Origin: VAZQ01 sp963785745 | Lineage (GTDB): Bacteria > Pseudomonadota > Alphaproteobacteria > Rhizobiales > Xanthobacteraceae | Length of the DNA stretch: 64,000 nt | Reading direction: 5' to 3' | Assembly (NCBI GenBank): GCA_963785745.1 | Contig: CAWAWR010000017.1 | Span: 124,001-188,000, forward strand | Shown: positions 8,931 to 18,168 of the stretch, in pieces | How the letters are laid out: every line of letters begins with the position of its first letter | Numbering within the stretch: position 1 is the first letter of the stretch | Notes under the pieces: model-generated | What the model was told of the DNA's origin: nothing | What the model saw: only the letters and a program-made list of their open reading frames with translations | The model's database searches: none | Made by a program: the position numbers and the translations under genes

Positions 8931-9497
8931 ATGTTCATCCAGACCGAAGCGACGCCGAACCCGGCCACGCTCAAGTTCCTGCCCGGCCGTACCGTGCTCA
9001 CGCACGGCACGCTCGACATGCGCGACGCCGCTGCGGCCGCGCAATCGCCGCTCGCCGAACGCCTGTTCGGGATCGACGGCGTATCCGGCGTGTTCCTCGG
9101 CTCCGACTTCATCGCCATCACCAAGTCGCAGGGCGAGTGGCAGCAGCTCAAGCCCGCGATCCTCGGCGCCGTGATGGAGCACTTCATGTCGGGTGCGCCG
9201 ATCCTGCGCGACGAAGCAACCGCGGCCACGGGCGATTCCGACGACGAGTTCTTCGAGTCGAAGGACACCGAGACCGTCGCGACCATCAAGGAATTGATCG
9301 AGACGCGCGTGCGTCCCGCGGTCGCCAATGACGGCGGCGACATCACCTTCCGCGGCTTCAAGGACGGCATCGTCTATCTCGACATGAAGGGCGCCTGCGC
9401 CGGCTGTCCGTCGTCGACGGCGACGCTGCGCCACGGCATCCAGAATCTGCTGCGTCACTATATTCCCGACGTGGTCGAAGTCCGGCCGATGTCCTGA
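8931..9497 (+). CDS. Nfu-type Fe-S cluster carrier protein
   Basis: A 188-residue protein with an N-terminal Nfu domain starting MFIQTEATPNPATLKFLPGR and a C-terminal NifU-like domain whose CxxC (Cys156, Cys159 in GACAGCPS) binds a bridging [4Fe-4S] cluster between two monomers. It delivers clusters to apo-enzymes in the cytoplasm. An upstream in-frame ATG exists at 8877, but the ATG at 8931 gives the family N-terminus and has GGAGC six bases ahead. A likely client in this window is MiaB; the Fe-S subunit at the far end is a possible second. Confidence 0.95.
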   Translation: MFIQTEATPNPATLKFLPGRTVLTHGTLDMRDAAAAAQSPLAERLFGIDGVSGVFLGSDFIAITKSQGEWQQLKPAILGAVMEHFMSGAPILRDEATAATGDSDDEFFESKDTETVATIKELIETRVRPAVANDGGDITFRGFKDGIVYLDMKGACAGCPSSTATLRHGIQNLLRHYIPDVVEVRPMS

Positions 9498-9500
9498 AGC

Positions 9501-9573
9501 AGTGCCGCCGATTTGAAGTTCCTACAGCGGTAGCGGCAACTTCGGTTAGGAACTTCAAATCGAAAGCGGCACT
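9501..9573. repeat. Long imperfect palindrome (REP/MITE-like), copy 1
   Basis: Arms of about 24-27 bases: AGTGCCGCCGATTTGAAGTT at 9501-9520 running on to CCTA, and TAGGAACTTCAAATCG at 9547-9562 running on to AAAGCGGCACT. They enclose a 22-base loop, and the right arm carries a two-base insertion. No T run follows, so it is not a simple terminator. It lies directly after the Nfu gene and 16 bases before a second, related palindrome. Confidence 0.75.
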
Positions 9574-9588
9574 AGAAGCATAGCGTTG

Positions 9589-9664
9589 CTAGTGCCCCTT
9601 TGTTTCCGAAGTTCGTGTCAGAATGTGCCGCGGCGTATCACGAACTTCGGAAACGGGGCACTAG
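9589..9664. repeat. Long imperfect palindrome (REP/MITE-like), copy 2
   Basis: The left arm 9589-9617 (CTAGTGCCCCTTTGTTTCCG, then AAGTTCGTG) pairs with the right arm 9639-9664 (CACGAACTTCGGAAACGGGG, then CACTAG) around a 21-base loop. Both palindromes share AGTGCC ends and a central GAAGTTC core, so they belong to one family. They occupy most of the 236-base gap upstream of tsaB. Confidence 0.75.
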
Positions 9665-9733
9665 GCCGACCCGCACTTTCGTCATTTCGTGTTAGTCTCA
9701 GCCGCGTTGGGGATCGGGGGCGGCGAACCAAGC

Positions 9734-10418
9734 ATGCGTGTTCTTGCCATCGACACCGCGCTAGCGGCCTGTGCGGCCGCCGTGCTCGACACGCGCCATG
9801 CCGCCGTGCTCGGCGAGCGAGACCCTGTCATGGTGCGCGGCCACGCCGAGGCGATCATGCCGCTGATCGCGCGCGTGATGGATCAGGCCGGCATCGAGTT
9901 CGGCAATCTCGACCGCATCGCCGTCACCACCGGCCCCGGCAGCTTCACCGGGCTGCGGGTCGGCATCTCGGCCGCGCGCGGCATCGCGCTCGCCGCCGGC
10001 AAGCCCGCGGTCGGACTGTCGACACTGGCCGGATTTGCCGCGCCCCATATCGCGGAGAACGACAACACCACCGTGGTGGCGGCGATCGACGCCCGGCACG
10101 AGCACGTCTATCTGCAGGTGTTCGGTCCCGGCGGGAAGACGGTCGTGCCGCCGCGCATCGCGCCGCTGCACGAGGCCGTGCGGGCGGCAATGACGGGGCC
10201 GGCGCGCATCGTCGGTTCCGGCGCGGAGCTGATCGCGGCGCAGTGGCCGAAGGCCGAACCGCCGCCGGACGCTGGTCGAGCAACTGGGCGCTCCCGACAT
10301 CGGCTGGATCGCGCGGCTCGGCGCCGCCGCCGCCGACGGTCATGGGCCGCCGAAGCCGCTCTATCTGCGCGCGCCCGACGCGCAGCCGCAGGACGCCGCG
10401 CGACTGCCACGCCGATGA
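9734..10418 (+). CDS. tsaB: tRNA t6A37 threonylcarbamoyltransferase subunit TsaB (frame broken at ~10267)
   Basis: TsaB is the inactive ASKHA-fold partner that stabilises TsaD in forming threonylcarbamoyl-adenosine at position 37 of ANN-decoding tRNAs. The start MRVLAIDTA and the VTTGPGSFTGLRVGIS core are diagnostic. Frame 2 is lost near 10267. Removing one G from the GG at 10267-10268 restores the sequence through LVEQLGAPDIGWIARLG to a stop at 10416-10418 that overlaps the rimI ATG (ATGA). The restored protein is 227 residues, normal length. TsaB is essential in most bacteria, so a sequence error is the likely explanation. Confidence 0.88.
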
Positions 10419-10902
10419 TCGGACTTCTCACCCGCCTGTTCTCGCGAAGCGAGCCCGTGCTGTCGGAAGCGACGCCACGCGACGCCGCGGCCATCGCCAA
10501 GCTTCACGCCGCGTCGTTCAACCGCGGCTGGAGCGAGGACGAGATCGATCGCCTGCTGCATCGAGCGCAACGTGCTCACGCATCGCGCCGCCGTGAACGG
10601 CCGGCTGGTCGGATTCATCATGTCGCGCATCGCCGGCGGCGAGGCCGAAATCCTGTCGGTCGCGGTTTCCGCGTCATACCGCGGCAAGGGGCTGGCGCGG
10701 CGGATGCTCAATCTCCACATGGGACGGCTGTCGGGGATCGGGCTCGCGCGTCATCTTCCTCGAAGTGGGTGAAGGCAATGCCGCAGCCCGTGCGCTCTAT
10801 CGGCGCGCCGGCTTCGCCGAGGCCGGCCGCCGCGAAGGCTACTACGCTGCCGCAGACGGCAAGCGGGCGACGGCACTGGTGCTGCGCCGCGACCTAGCGT
10901 GA
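10415..10902 (+). CDS. rimI: Ribosomal-protein-alanine N-acetyltransferase RimI-like (two frame breaks)
   Basis: A GNAT acetyltransferase that in other bacteria modifies the N-terminal alanine of ribosomal protein S18. The acetyl-CoA loop region (ASYRGKGLARRML) and the later LEVGEGNAAARALYRRAGF motif are clear, but they lie in three different frames. One +1 shift occurs near 10559 (LLIERNV expected) and a second in GGG 10740-10742 (GIGSRVIFLEV expected). The repaired protein is about 161 residues. It overlaps tsaB by four bases, the usual coupled tsaB-rimI arrangement. Both shifts look like single extra bases, though the first is not in a homopolymer and could be a two-base loss. Confidence 0.82.
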
Positions 10903-10975
10903 CCATCTGATCTCTGGCCCTGGCCGATGGATTCCCTCCCCCCGGCCGTGATATGCGAAACGACGGAGAAAGGTC

Positions 10976-11410
10976 GTGATCGAACACAAATCCAAGGACA
11001 TCGAGGCGCTTTGCGCCGCCAAGGGCATGCGCATGACCGAGCAGCGCCGGGTCATCGCGCGGGTGCTCGCCGCCGCCGACGATCATCCCGATGTCGAGGA
11101 GCTCTACCGCCGCTGTTCCGCCATCGACGACCGCATCTCGATCTCGACCGTCTATCGGACGGTGAAGCTGTTCGAGGATTCCGGGATCATCGAACGCCAT
11201 GAATTCCGCGACGGCCGGGCGCGCTACGAGCAGATACCGGAATCCCATCACGATCACCTGATCAATCTGCGGACCGGCGAGGTCATCGAGTTCCAGTCGG
11301 AGGAAATCGAACGGCTGCAAGCCGAGGTGGCGCGCAAGCTCGGCTACCGCCTGGTCGACCACCGGCTCGAGCTCTACGCCGTGCCGCTAGACGACAAGCC
11401 CCGCCGCTGA
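10976..11410 (+). CDS. Fur-family metal regulator, Mur/Fur type
   Basis: A 144-residue Fur-superfamily repressor starting at a GTG behind GGAGAAAGG. The winged helix contains ISISTVYRTVKLFEDSGI. The dimerisation/metal region has ESHHDHLINLRTGEVIEF. Classical Fur has CxxC here for structural zinc; this protein has no cysteine pair, which fits the alphaproteobacterial Mur/Fur branch that mainly senses manganese. It lies between rimI and miaB, the standard location in Rhizobiales. Likely targets are manganese or iron uptake genes, but no operator can be assigned from this window. It is clearly distinct from the Irr regulator at 43564. Confidence 0.9.
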   Translation: MIEHKSKDIEALCAAKGMRMTEQRRVIARVLAAADDHPDVEELYRRCSAIDDRISISTVYRTVKLFEDSGIIERHEFRDGRARYEQIPESHHDHLINLRTGEVIEFQSEEIERLQAEVARKLGYRLVDHRLELYAVPLDDKPRR

Positions 11411-11566
11411 CAGCGCTCGGGCATTTCAATAGTGGGGAAAACCCGCTAAACCCGCGCCTCCCATGACGGCCGCCGGGCGGTCATGGCCAATTGTCCACGC
11501 CTTTGATATCGTTGCGAAAAGCTATTCCCGGGGATCCCCGGGCCAGGAAAAGTCGACCAGACCGGC

Positions 11567-12963
11567 ATGAGCGGAGCCCGCAAGGTCCATATCAAGTCAT
11601 TCGGCTGTCAGATGAACGTCTACGATTCCCATCGTATGGCGGACACCCTCGCACCCGAAGGCTTTGCCGAGACCGCGACGCCGGACGACGCCGATCTCGT
11701 CATCCTCAACACCTGCCACATCCGCGAGAAGGCGGCCGAGAAGATCTATTCCGAGCTGGGCCGCATCCGCGTGATGAAGCAGGAGGCGGCGCGCAACGGC
11801 CGCCAAGCTCCTGATCGCGGTCGCCGGCTGCGTCGCCCAGGCCGAAGGCGAGGAGATCATCCGCCGCGCGCCGGCGGTCGATCTCGTGGTCGGGCCGCAG
11901 AGCTACCACCGCCTGCCCGACGCTGCTGGCGCGCGTCGCGCGCGGCGAGGCGGTGGTCGACACCGAGTTTCCGGTCGAGGACAAGTTCGACATCCTGAAA
12001 GCGCCGAGCCGCGAGGCGACGCGGGCGCGCGGCGTCTCCGCATTCGTCACAGTGCAGGAAGGTTGCGACAAGTTCTGCACCTTCTGCGTCGTGCCCTATA
12101 CGCGCGGCGCCGAAGTCTCGCGGCCGGTGGCCAAGATCGTCGCCGAGGTCGAGCGGCTCGCCGATGCGGGCGTGCGCGAGGTCTCGCTGATCGGGCAGAA
12201 CGTCAACGCCTATCACGGCGAAGGCCCCGACGGGCGCGCATGGACGCTCGGCCGTCTGCTGCATCGCATCGCCGACGTGCCCGGCATTGCGCGGCTGCGC
12301 TACACCACCAGCCATCCCTGCGACATGGAAGAAAGCCTGTTCGCCGCGCATCGCGATCTGCCGGCGCTGATGCCGTATCTGCACCTGCCGGTGCAGTCGG
12401 GCTCGGACCGCATCCTCGACGCCATGAACCGCCGCCACACCCGCGCCGACTATCTCGATGCGATCGCGCGCATGCGCGACGCGCAGCCGGCGATCGCGTT
12501 CTCCTCCGACTTCATCGTCGGCTTCCCCGGCGAAACCGACGATGAGTTTCGCGAGACGCTGTCGCTCGTAGACGAGGTCGGATTCGCGGGCGCGTTCTCG
12601 TTCAAATACTCGCCGCGCCCCGGCACGCCGGCGGCGGACATGGCCGCGCAACTGCCTGAGGACATCAAGACCGAACGGCTGTACCGGCTGCAGGCCGCGA
12701 TCGACCGGCATCAGAAGGCCTTCAATGGGGGCTGCGTCGGGCAGAGTTTCGACGTGCTGTTCGAGAAGGCGGCGCGGCATCCTGGCCAGATGGTCGGCCG
12801 CTCCCCATATTTGCAGCCCGTTCATGTCATGGCGCCGTCGTCCATCATTGGTGCGATCCGCCGCGTGACCGTCACCGAGGCGAGCGCGAACAGCCTGTTC
12901 GGCGAGCTGGAGACGGCGCGGACGAGTGCCGCCGAACCGATGATGGCGGAAGCAGGAGGCTGA
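11567..12963 (+). CDS. miaB: tRNA-2-methylthio-N6-isopentenyladenosine synthase MiaB (two frame breaks)
   Basis: A radical-SAM methylthiotransferase acting on i6A37 of tRNAs. The N-terminal UPF0004 domain supplies three Cys for the auxiliary [4Fe-4S] cluster (SFGCQMN, LNTCHIRE, AGCVAQAEG). The radical-SAM CxxxCxxC is in CDKFCTFCVVPYTRG. A TRAM domain ends the protein. Extra C residues in CC 11803-11804 and CCC 11916-11918 shift the frame 2 to 0 to 1; removing both gives an uninterrupted protein of about 464 residues, normal length. The Nfu protein encoded upstream is a plausible cluster donor. The breaks probably reflect sequence error. Confidence 0.9.
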
Positions 12964-12968
12964 TACCG

Positions 12969-14015
12969 TTGCGCACGACAAAGTCGGACACCGGAACGAC
13001 GATCACCGCGGCGGATGCCGTGGCACCAGGCGCCACAACGCATATCGTTCTTACCTTCGACGACAATCGCCTCGCTTCGCAATTGTTCGGCCAATACGGA
13101 CAGAACCTGGCGCTGATCGAGCGTCGGCTCGGCGCGTCCGCCGACCAGCGCGGCAACCAGATCACGCTCGAAGGCTCGCGCGACGCGGTCGAGCAGGCGC
13201 GCCGCGTGCTGGCCGGTCTCTATGAGCGGCTCCGGCGCGGCGACGAGGTCACCTCGGGAGACGTCGAGGGCGCGATCCGGCTCGCCATCTCGCAGGGCTC
13301 GCTGTTCGACTACGATCCCGCCACGCGTCCGAACTTCGATGAAGTCAATCTGCGCAAGCGGCTGGTGCGGGCCCGCACGGCGGCGCAGGACGCCTACATC
13401 CGCTCGCTGCGGCGGCACGAGCTGGTCTTCGGCACCGGCCCCGCCGGCACCGGCAAGACCTGGCTTGCGGTCGCGCACGCGGTGCAGCTCTTCGAGCGCA
13501 AGGACGTCGATCGTATCGTCCTCTCGCGTCCGGCGGTGGAAGCCGGCGAACGGCTCGGCTTTCTGCCCGGCGACATGCGCGAGAAGGTCGATCCCTATCT
13601 GCGGCCGATCTACGACGCGCTCTACGATCTGATGGACTCGCGCATCGTCGAGCGCGCGCTGCAAGGGGGCGAGATCGAGATCGCGCCGCTCGCCTTCATG
13701 CGCGGCCGCACGCTGTCGAACGCGGTGGTGATCCTCGACGAGGCGCAGAACACCACCTCGATGCAGATGAAGATGTTTCTGACCCGGCTCGGCGAGAACA
13801 GCCGCATGATCGTCACCGGCGATCCGAGCCAGGTCGACCTGCCCTACGGCCAGGTGTCGGGCCTTGCCGAGGCGACACGGCTGCTCGCGAATGTCGAGGG
13901 CATCGGGCACGTCACCTTCACCGCGCAGGACGTGGTCCGGCACGAGCTGGTCGGGCGCATCGTCGACGCCTACGACAAGGCGGCGCTCGCATCGTCGCGA
14001 GACGGCAAGCCGTGA
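12969..14015 (+). CDS. PhoH-like ATPase (PhoL/YbeZ)
   Basis: A 348-residue P-loop protein with an N-terminal KH-like region and a PhoH ATPase domain. Walker A is GTGPAGTGKT at residues 155-164 and Walker B is VVILDEAQ near 253-260. PhoL/YbeZ works with YbeY in rRNA processing. No ATG occurs before the catalytic core. The TTG at 12969, five bases after the miaB stop, is the longest choice and a GTG at 13020 is an alternative. It overlaps ybeY by four bases, consistent with translational coupling. Confidence 0.93.
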   Translation: MRTTKSDTGTTITAADAVAPGATTHIVLTFDDNRLASQLFGQYGQNLALIERRLGASADQRGNQITLEGSRDAVEQARRVLAGLYERLRRGDEVTSGDVEGAIRLAISQGSLFDYDPATRPNFDEVNLRKRLVRARTAAQDAYIRSLRRHELVFGTGPAGTGKTWLAVAHAVQLFERKDVDRIVLSRPAVEAGERLGFLPGDMREKVDPYLRPIYDALYDLMDSRIVERALQGGEIEIAPLAFMRGRTLSNAVVILDEAQNTTSMQMKMFLTRLGENSRMIVTGDPSQVDLPYGQVSGLAEATRLLANVEGIGHVTFTAQDVVRHELVGRIVDAYDKAALASSRDGKP

Positions 14016-14530
14016 ACGACGGCTCCGAGCGGGATACGATTTGCGTGGAGGCCGACGGGCTGGCGCTCGAGATCGATGTCGCGCCGGGCGCGGCCTCGCT
14101 CGATGATCAGCTTGCGGCGGTCATCGCAGCGGCGGTCGGCGCCGCGAACGAGGTCGCGGGACCGGCGCAGGGCGCGGTCACCGTGATCGTGGACGACGAC
14201 GAGCGCATCCGCCTGCTCAACAAGCTTTGGCGGGGACTCGACAAGCCGACCAACGTGCTGTCGTTCCCCTACCCCGACACGCAGCCGGGGCCGGAGAGCT
14301 ACGTCGGCGATATCGCGATTTCCTACGAGACCGCCGCCCGGGAGGCCGCCGCCGAGGGGAAGTCGCTCGGCCACCACATGGCCCACCTGTCGGTCCATGG
14401 CTTTCTGCATCTGCTTGGTTACGATCACGAATCGGACGATGACGCCGAGGAAATGGAAGGGCTCGAGCGCGTCATTCTCGCGCGTATCGGCGTTTCCGAC
14501 CCCTACGTTGCGCACGAAGCCGAGGGCTGA
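14012..14530 (+). CDS. ybeY: Endoribonuclease YbeY
   Basis: A zinc-dependent endoribonuclease of 172 residues needed for 16S rRNA 3'-end maturation and ribosome quality control. The zinc site is His129, His133 and His139 in the motif VHGFLHLLGYDH. The conserved PTNVLSFPYP segment lies at about residues 79-88. It starts with GTG inside the phoL stop (GTGA overlap), indicating coupled translation. The N-terminal ~30 residues are less conserved. Confidence 0.95.
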   Translation: MNDGSERDTICVEADGLALEIDVAPGAASLDDQLAAVIAAAVGAANEVAGPAQGAVTVIVDDDERIRLLNKLWRGLDKPTNVLSFPYPDTQPGPESYVGDIAISYETAAREAAAEGKSLGHHMAHLSVHGFLHLLGYDHESDDDAEEMEGLERVILARIGVSDPYVAHEAEG

Positions 14531-14542
14531 CATCTAATCCCC

Positions 14543-15772
14543 ATGCCCGACACCAATTCTCCAGGTCCGAGTTCTGCAGGGCCAAATCCCTCGGGTCCGG
14601 GTTCGCCGGGCCCTGGGGACCAGCCCGCGGGCGGGACGCGCAATCTGCCGGTGCCGGTTTCGCCGGCGCGCGTGGCGGCGCCATCGAACGACGAGGGCTG
14701 GTTTGCGCGCGCGCTGCGGGCGCTGTTCGGATGGAAGCCGGATTCGTTCCGGGCCGATCTCCGCAGCGTGCTGGAAGGCCGCACCGGCGATATCGGACTG
14801 TCGCCGCGCGAATCCGCCATGCTGCGGAACATCCTCAGCCTGCGCGAGCGGCGCGCCGTGGACGTGATGGTGCCGCGCGCCGACATCATCGCGGTTCAAA
14901 GAGAGATTCCGCTCGGCGAACTGATGAAGGTGTTCGAAAGCGCCGCACATTCGCGACTCGTCGTCTACGACGACACGCTCGACGACGCGATCGGCATGGT
15001 CCACATCCGCGACCTGATCGCCTACATGACGGCGCGCGCGGCCGCGAGCGCAAAGACCAACACCAAGCGCAAGAAGCCGTTTCCAGCCGATCTCGATCTC
15101 AAGGCGATCGACCTGTCGATATCGCTCGCAAAGGCCGAGATCGTCCGCGAGATGCTGTTCGTGCCGCCGTCGATGCCGGTGATGGATCTGCTCGCGCGCA
15201 TGCAGACGAGCCGCATCCACCTCGCCCTCGTCGTCGACGAATATGGCGGCGCCGACGGCGTCGTCTCGATCGAGGACATTGTCGAGCAGATCGTCGGCGA
15301 GATCGCCGACGAGCACGATGAAGACGATGCGCCGCGGATCGTCCGCCAGGTCGACGGATCGTTCCTGGCCGACGCGCGCGCCAATCTCGAAGACGTGAGC
15401 TTGATCGTCGGCCCCGAGTTTGAAGTCGGCGAAGAGGCCAAGGAAGTCGATACGCTCGCGGGCTACATCGCGACGCGGATCGGCCGCGTGCCCGTGCGCG
15501 GCGAACTCGTGCCGGGGCCCGGCCGTTTTGAGATCGAGGTACTTGACGCCGACCCCCGGCGCGTCAAGAAGCTGAAGATCTTCTTGAGTCACGATCTCAC
15601 CGAGCGCCGCAACCGCGATCCGCAGCAACGCTTGATGTCATCCGGACAATCCACGATCCCCTCCGGCGCGTCCCCCGCGCCCCCCTCGCCGCCCGAACTT
15701 CCCATCACCCGCGACGCGTCGGTCAAGCTCTCACCCGACGATCCGCCCTCGAAGGCTCCGCGCAGACCGTGA
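14543..15772 (+). CDS. Hemolysin/CorC-type CBS-domain protein
   Basis: A 409-residue soluble protein with a Pro/Gly/Ser-rich N-terminus (about 45 residues), two CBS domains from about residue 100 to 250 (DVMVPRADIIAVQ, then MLFVPPSMPVMDLLARM) and a C-terminal CorC/HlyC transporter-associated domain from about 265 to 350. Related proteins modulate Mg2+/Co2+ efflux, and CBS pairs usually bind adenine nucleotides. There is no membrane DUF21 domain, so this is the short CorC form. It lies between ybeY and lnt in the conserved cluster and overlaps the lnt start by four bases. The old name hemolysin should not be taken literally. Confidence 0.92.
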   Translation: MPDTNSPGPSSAGPNPSGPGSPGPGDQPAGGTRNLPVPVSPARVAAPSNDEGWFARALRALFGWKPDSFRADLRSVLEGRTGDIGLSPRESAMLRNILSLRERRAVDVMVPRADIIAVQREIPLGELMKVFESAAHSRLVVYDDTLDDAIGMVHIRDLIAYMTARAAASAKTNTKRKKPFPADLDLKAIDLSISLAKAEIVREMLFVPPSMPVMDLLARMQTSRIHLALVVDEYGGADGVVSIEDIVEQIVGEIADEHDEDDAPRIVRQVDGSFLADARANLEDVSLIVGPEFEVGEEAKEVDTLAGYIATRIGRVPVRGELVPGPGRFEIEVLDADPRRVKKLKIFLSHDLTERRNRDPQQRLMSSGQSTIPSGASPAPPSPPELPITRDASVKLSPDDPPSKAPRRP

Positions 15773-17371
15773 AGGCCGCACGCATTGCCCACTCCATCAT
15801 GCTGGCCTGGGGCTGGCGCCGTGCGCTGATCGCGTTCTTGGCGGGCGCCCTCACGACGCTGGCCTTGCCGCCGTTCAATATATGGCCGCTGCCGTTCCTG
15901 ACGCTGCCGGTGCTGGTGTGGCTGATCGACGGGTCCGCGGCCGGCCGCTACGGCGGTGTCGCCGCGGCCGCGTGGGCCGGCTGGTGGTTCGGCTTCGGCT
16001 ATTTCCTCGCCGGCCTCTATTGGGTCGGGCATGCGTTCCTGGTCGACGCCAAGACATTCGGATGGCTGCTGCCCTTTGCGATCACACTATTGCCCGCCGG
16101 GCTGGCGCTGTTCACGGCGTTCGGCACCGCGCTGGCGCGGCTGTTGTGGTCGCGCGGCGCGATGCGGGTGATCGCACTGGCGGTGGCCCTCACCCTGGCC
16201 GAGTGGTTGCGCGGACACCTACTCACCGGATTTCCGTGGAACACGTTCGGCTATGCGCTGGCGACGCAATTGGCGCTCGCGCAGATCGTCTCCCTGATCG
16301 GAATCTGGGGACTCACCTTCCTCGCGGTCGCGGTCTACGCGGCGCCGGCGGTGCTTGGCCGACGATCCCGCCGACACGCGCCGCCGCTGGCTGGCACCCG
16401 CGCTCGGCGTTGTCGTGATCGTCGGGCTCGCCGCCTACGGCGTGTGGCGGCTCGACCGCACGCCGACGACCTTGGTCGACGGCGTGCGGTTGCGGCTGAT
16501 GCAGCCGAACCTGCAGCAGGATCAGCGCTTCAACTATTCGCAACGGCAGGCGGTGATGGAGCGCTACGCCGCCTTGTCCGACCGTGCCAGCGGACCGAAC
16601 GCATCCGGCCTCGGCGATGTTACGCATCTCATCTGGCCGGAATCGGCTTTTCCGTTTTTCCTCACGCGCGAAGCCGACGCGCTGGCGCAGATCGCCAAGC
16701 TGTTGCCGGAAGGAACGGTGCTGATCACCGGCGCCGTGCGCGCGCCCGAAACCGTGCCGACCGATGCCGTCACGCGCGCCTACAATTCAATCTACGTGCT
16801 CGACCACGACGCGACGATCCTGTCGATCTATGACAAGGTGCACCTGGTCCCGTTCGGCGAGTACCTGCCGTTTCAGGATTTCCTCGAACGGTACGGTTTC
16901 ACGCAACTCGTCCAGGTGAAAGGCGGGTTCATTCCCGGCGATCGCCGCCGCGCGGTCGCGGTGCCGCGGGCCCCGCACTTCCTGCCGCTGGTCTGTTACG
17001 AAGCGGTCTTTCCCGGTGCGGCGGTGCCGCGCGGGGAACGTCCCGGCTGGATGCTCAACCTCACCAATGACGGCTGGTTCGGGCACAGCCCCGGTCCCTA
17101 CCAGCACCTCCAGCAGGCGCGCGTTCGCGCCATCGAGGAAGGACTGCCGCTGGTGCGCGTGGCCAACACCGGCATATCGGCGGTCATCGATCCCGTCGGC
17201 CGGGTGGTGAATTCCCTGCCGCTGGGCACCGAGGGCGTGCTCGACGCGCCGTTGCCGCGCGCGTTGCGGGCGACCTTCTATGCCAACTGGGGCGACGGCC
17301 CGGCCGGCCTGATGGTCGCGATGGCACTTGTCCTCGTCCTGCATCGACGTCGGCGCCGGGCGCATAGCTGA
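15769..17371 (+). CDS. lnt: Apolipoprotein N-acyltransferase Lnt (frame broken at ~16355)
   Basis: An inner-membrane enzyme that adds the third acyl chain to lipoproteins. The N-terminal half holds several membrane helices. The C-terminal nitrilase-like domain shows the Glu-Lys-Cys triad in WPESAFPFF, KVHLVPFGEY and LVCYEAVFP. The frame changes within the TT at 16355-16356; deleting one T joins VYAAPAVL to ADDPADTRRRWL and gives about 533 residues, the usual size. It begins with GTG overlapping the corC stop (an ATG at 15799 is an alternative). The intact catalytic half and the one-base nature of the shift favour a sequence error. Confidence 0.92.
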
Positions 17372-17501
17372 CGTTGGACAAGTTCCCTGGGATACCTTCC
17401 CCGCCACAAACGGGCCACAGATTCGGCGGCTAATCCCGCCGACGGGGGCCGACATGACATCCAAAATATCGCATAAGTTGTTGAATCGTGGGACTAATCA
17501 T

Positions 17502-17529
17502 AAAATTGTAATGAAATTTCACAAATTTT
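17502..17529. promoter_or_regulatory. AT-rich imperfect palindrome upstream of the XRE regulator
   Basis: AAAATT at 17502 and AAATTTT ending at 17529 flank TTGTAATGAAATTTCACAA, an inverted-repeat-like block in an AT-rich island inside a 65% GC region. A CTATAA (17536-17541) just downstream could be a -10 element, although no good -35 sits 17 bases before it. It could be the operator of the helix-turn-helix gene that follows, or an activator site. Confidence 0.4.
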
Positions 17530-17621
17530 GTTCGGCTATAAGGAATAGGGACCAGAAACGGATTGCTTTCCTGACGATGGCGTGACCATTACCTAAAACA
17601 GCATCGGCATAGGAGAGCGTT

Positions 17622-18026
17622 ATGATGGCGAAGAAGGCCCCAAATCCCATCGATAAGCACGTGGGAAGCCGGGTACGAATGCGCCGGATGATGCTGAGCA
17701 TGAGCCAGGAAAAACTTGGTGACGCGCTCGGACTGACGTTCCAGCAGGTGCAGAAATACGAGAAGGGCACCAACCGGATTGGCGCCAGCCGCCTCCAGCA
17801 GATCTCCCAAATCCTGCAAGTTCCAGTCGCTTTCTTCTTCGAGGGCGCGCCCAATTTGTCGGGCAACAGCGATGGAATGAAGGACGCTCCGTCGCCGGCC
17901 TACGTGTCGGACTTCCTCGCGACGTCCGAGGGACTGGCCCTTACCAAGGCCTTCATGCGGATCAAGGAAGCCAAGCTGCGGCGCCGCATTGTCGACCTGG
18001 TTGAAGAGATTGCCGGCGAAGACTGA
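17622..18026 (+). CDS. XRE-family helix-turn-helix regulator
   Basis: A 134-residue cytoplasmic protein. The cro/C1-type helix-turn-helix covers about residues 12-72 (SQEKLGDALGLTFQQVQKYE, then RLQQISQILQVP). A C-terminal helical tail ends LRRRIVDLVEEIAGED. Close relatives are found between lnt and metK throughout Rhizobiales. A GGAGAG precedes the ATG. An ATG three bases later would give MAKKAP. The AT-rich palindrome upstream may be its own operator. The target genes are unknown; control of the adjacent metK is a reasonable guess only. Confidence 0.92.
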   Translation: MMAKKAPNPIDKHVGSRVRMRRMMLSMSQEKLGDALGLTFQQVQKYEKGTNRIGASRLQQISQILQVPVAFFFEGAPNLSGNSDGMKDAPSPAYVSDFLATSEGLALTKAFMRIKEAKLRRRIVDLVEEIAGED

Positions 18027-18133
18027 CCGTTTCTGCCTCTCCTTCCCGCCACGTCCCACCCTCCTTCCAGTCAGCAAAATTGGGCACCTCTGATGCGCAT
18101 CTTGACCGCGCGGGGGTACGCTGCAAGAAACAC

Positions 18134-18168
18134 GCGCCCACGAACGGCCGGGACGGCCAAGGTGGCGC
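18134..18168 (+). promoter_or_regulatory. Nested hairpin in the metK leader
   Basis: Outer arms GCGCCCAC (18134-18141) and GTGGCGC (18162-18168) pair with one bulged C. An inner stem GGCCG/CGGCC closes a GGA loop (18146-18158). The structure ends four bases before the GAGGGGAG Shine-Dalgarno sequence of metK. It could control SAM synthetase translation, but I cannot match it to a named SAM riboswitch class by eye. Confidence 0.35.

Noticed and set aside
9501..9664. Rho-independent terminators for the nfu gene
   Set aside because: Arms are too long, loops exceed 20 bases and no T run follows either palindrome.
9734..12963. Programmed frameshifting in tsaB, rimI and miaB
   Set aside because: No slippery heptamers or downstream structures at the shift points, and these genes are not known to use recoding; single duplicated bases are a simpler explanation.
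14543..15772. Hemolysin toxin
   Set aside because: The domains are CBS and CorC/HlyC; the hemolysin name is historical and there is no toxin feature.
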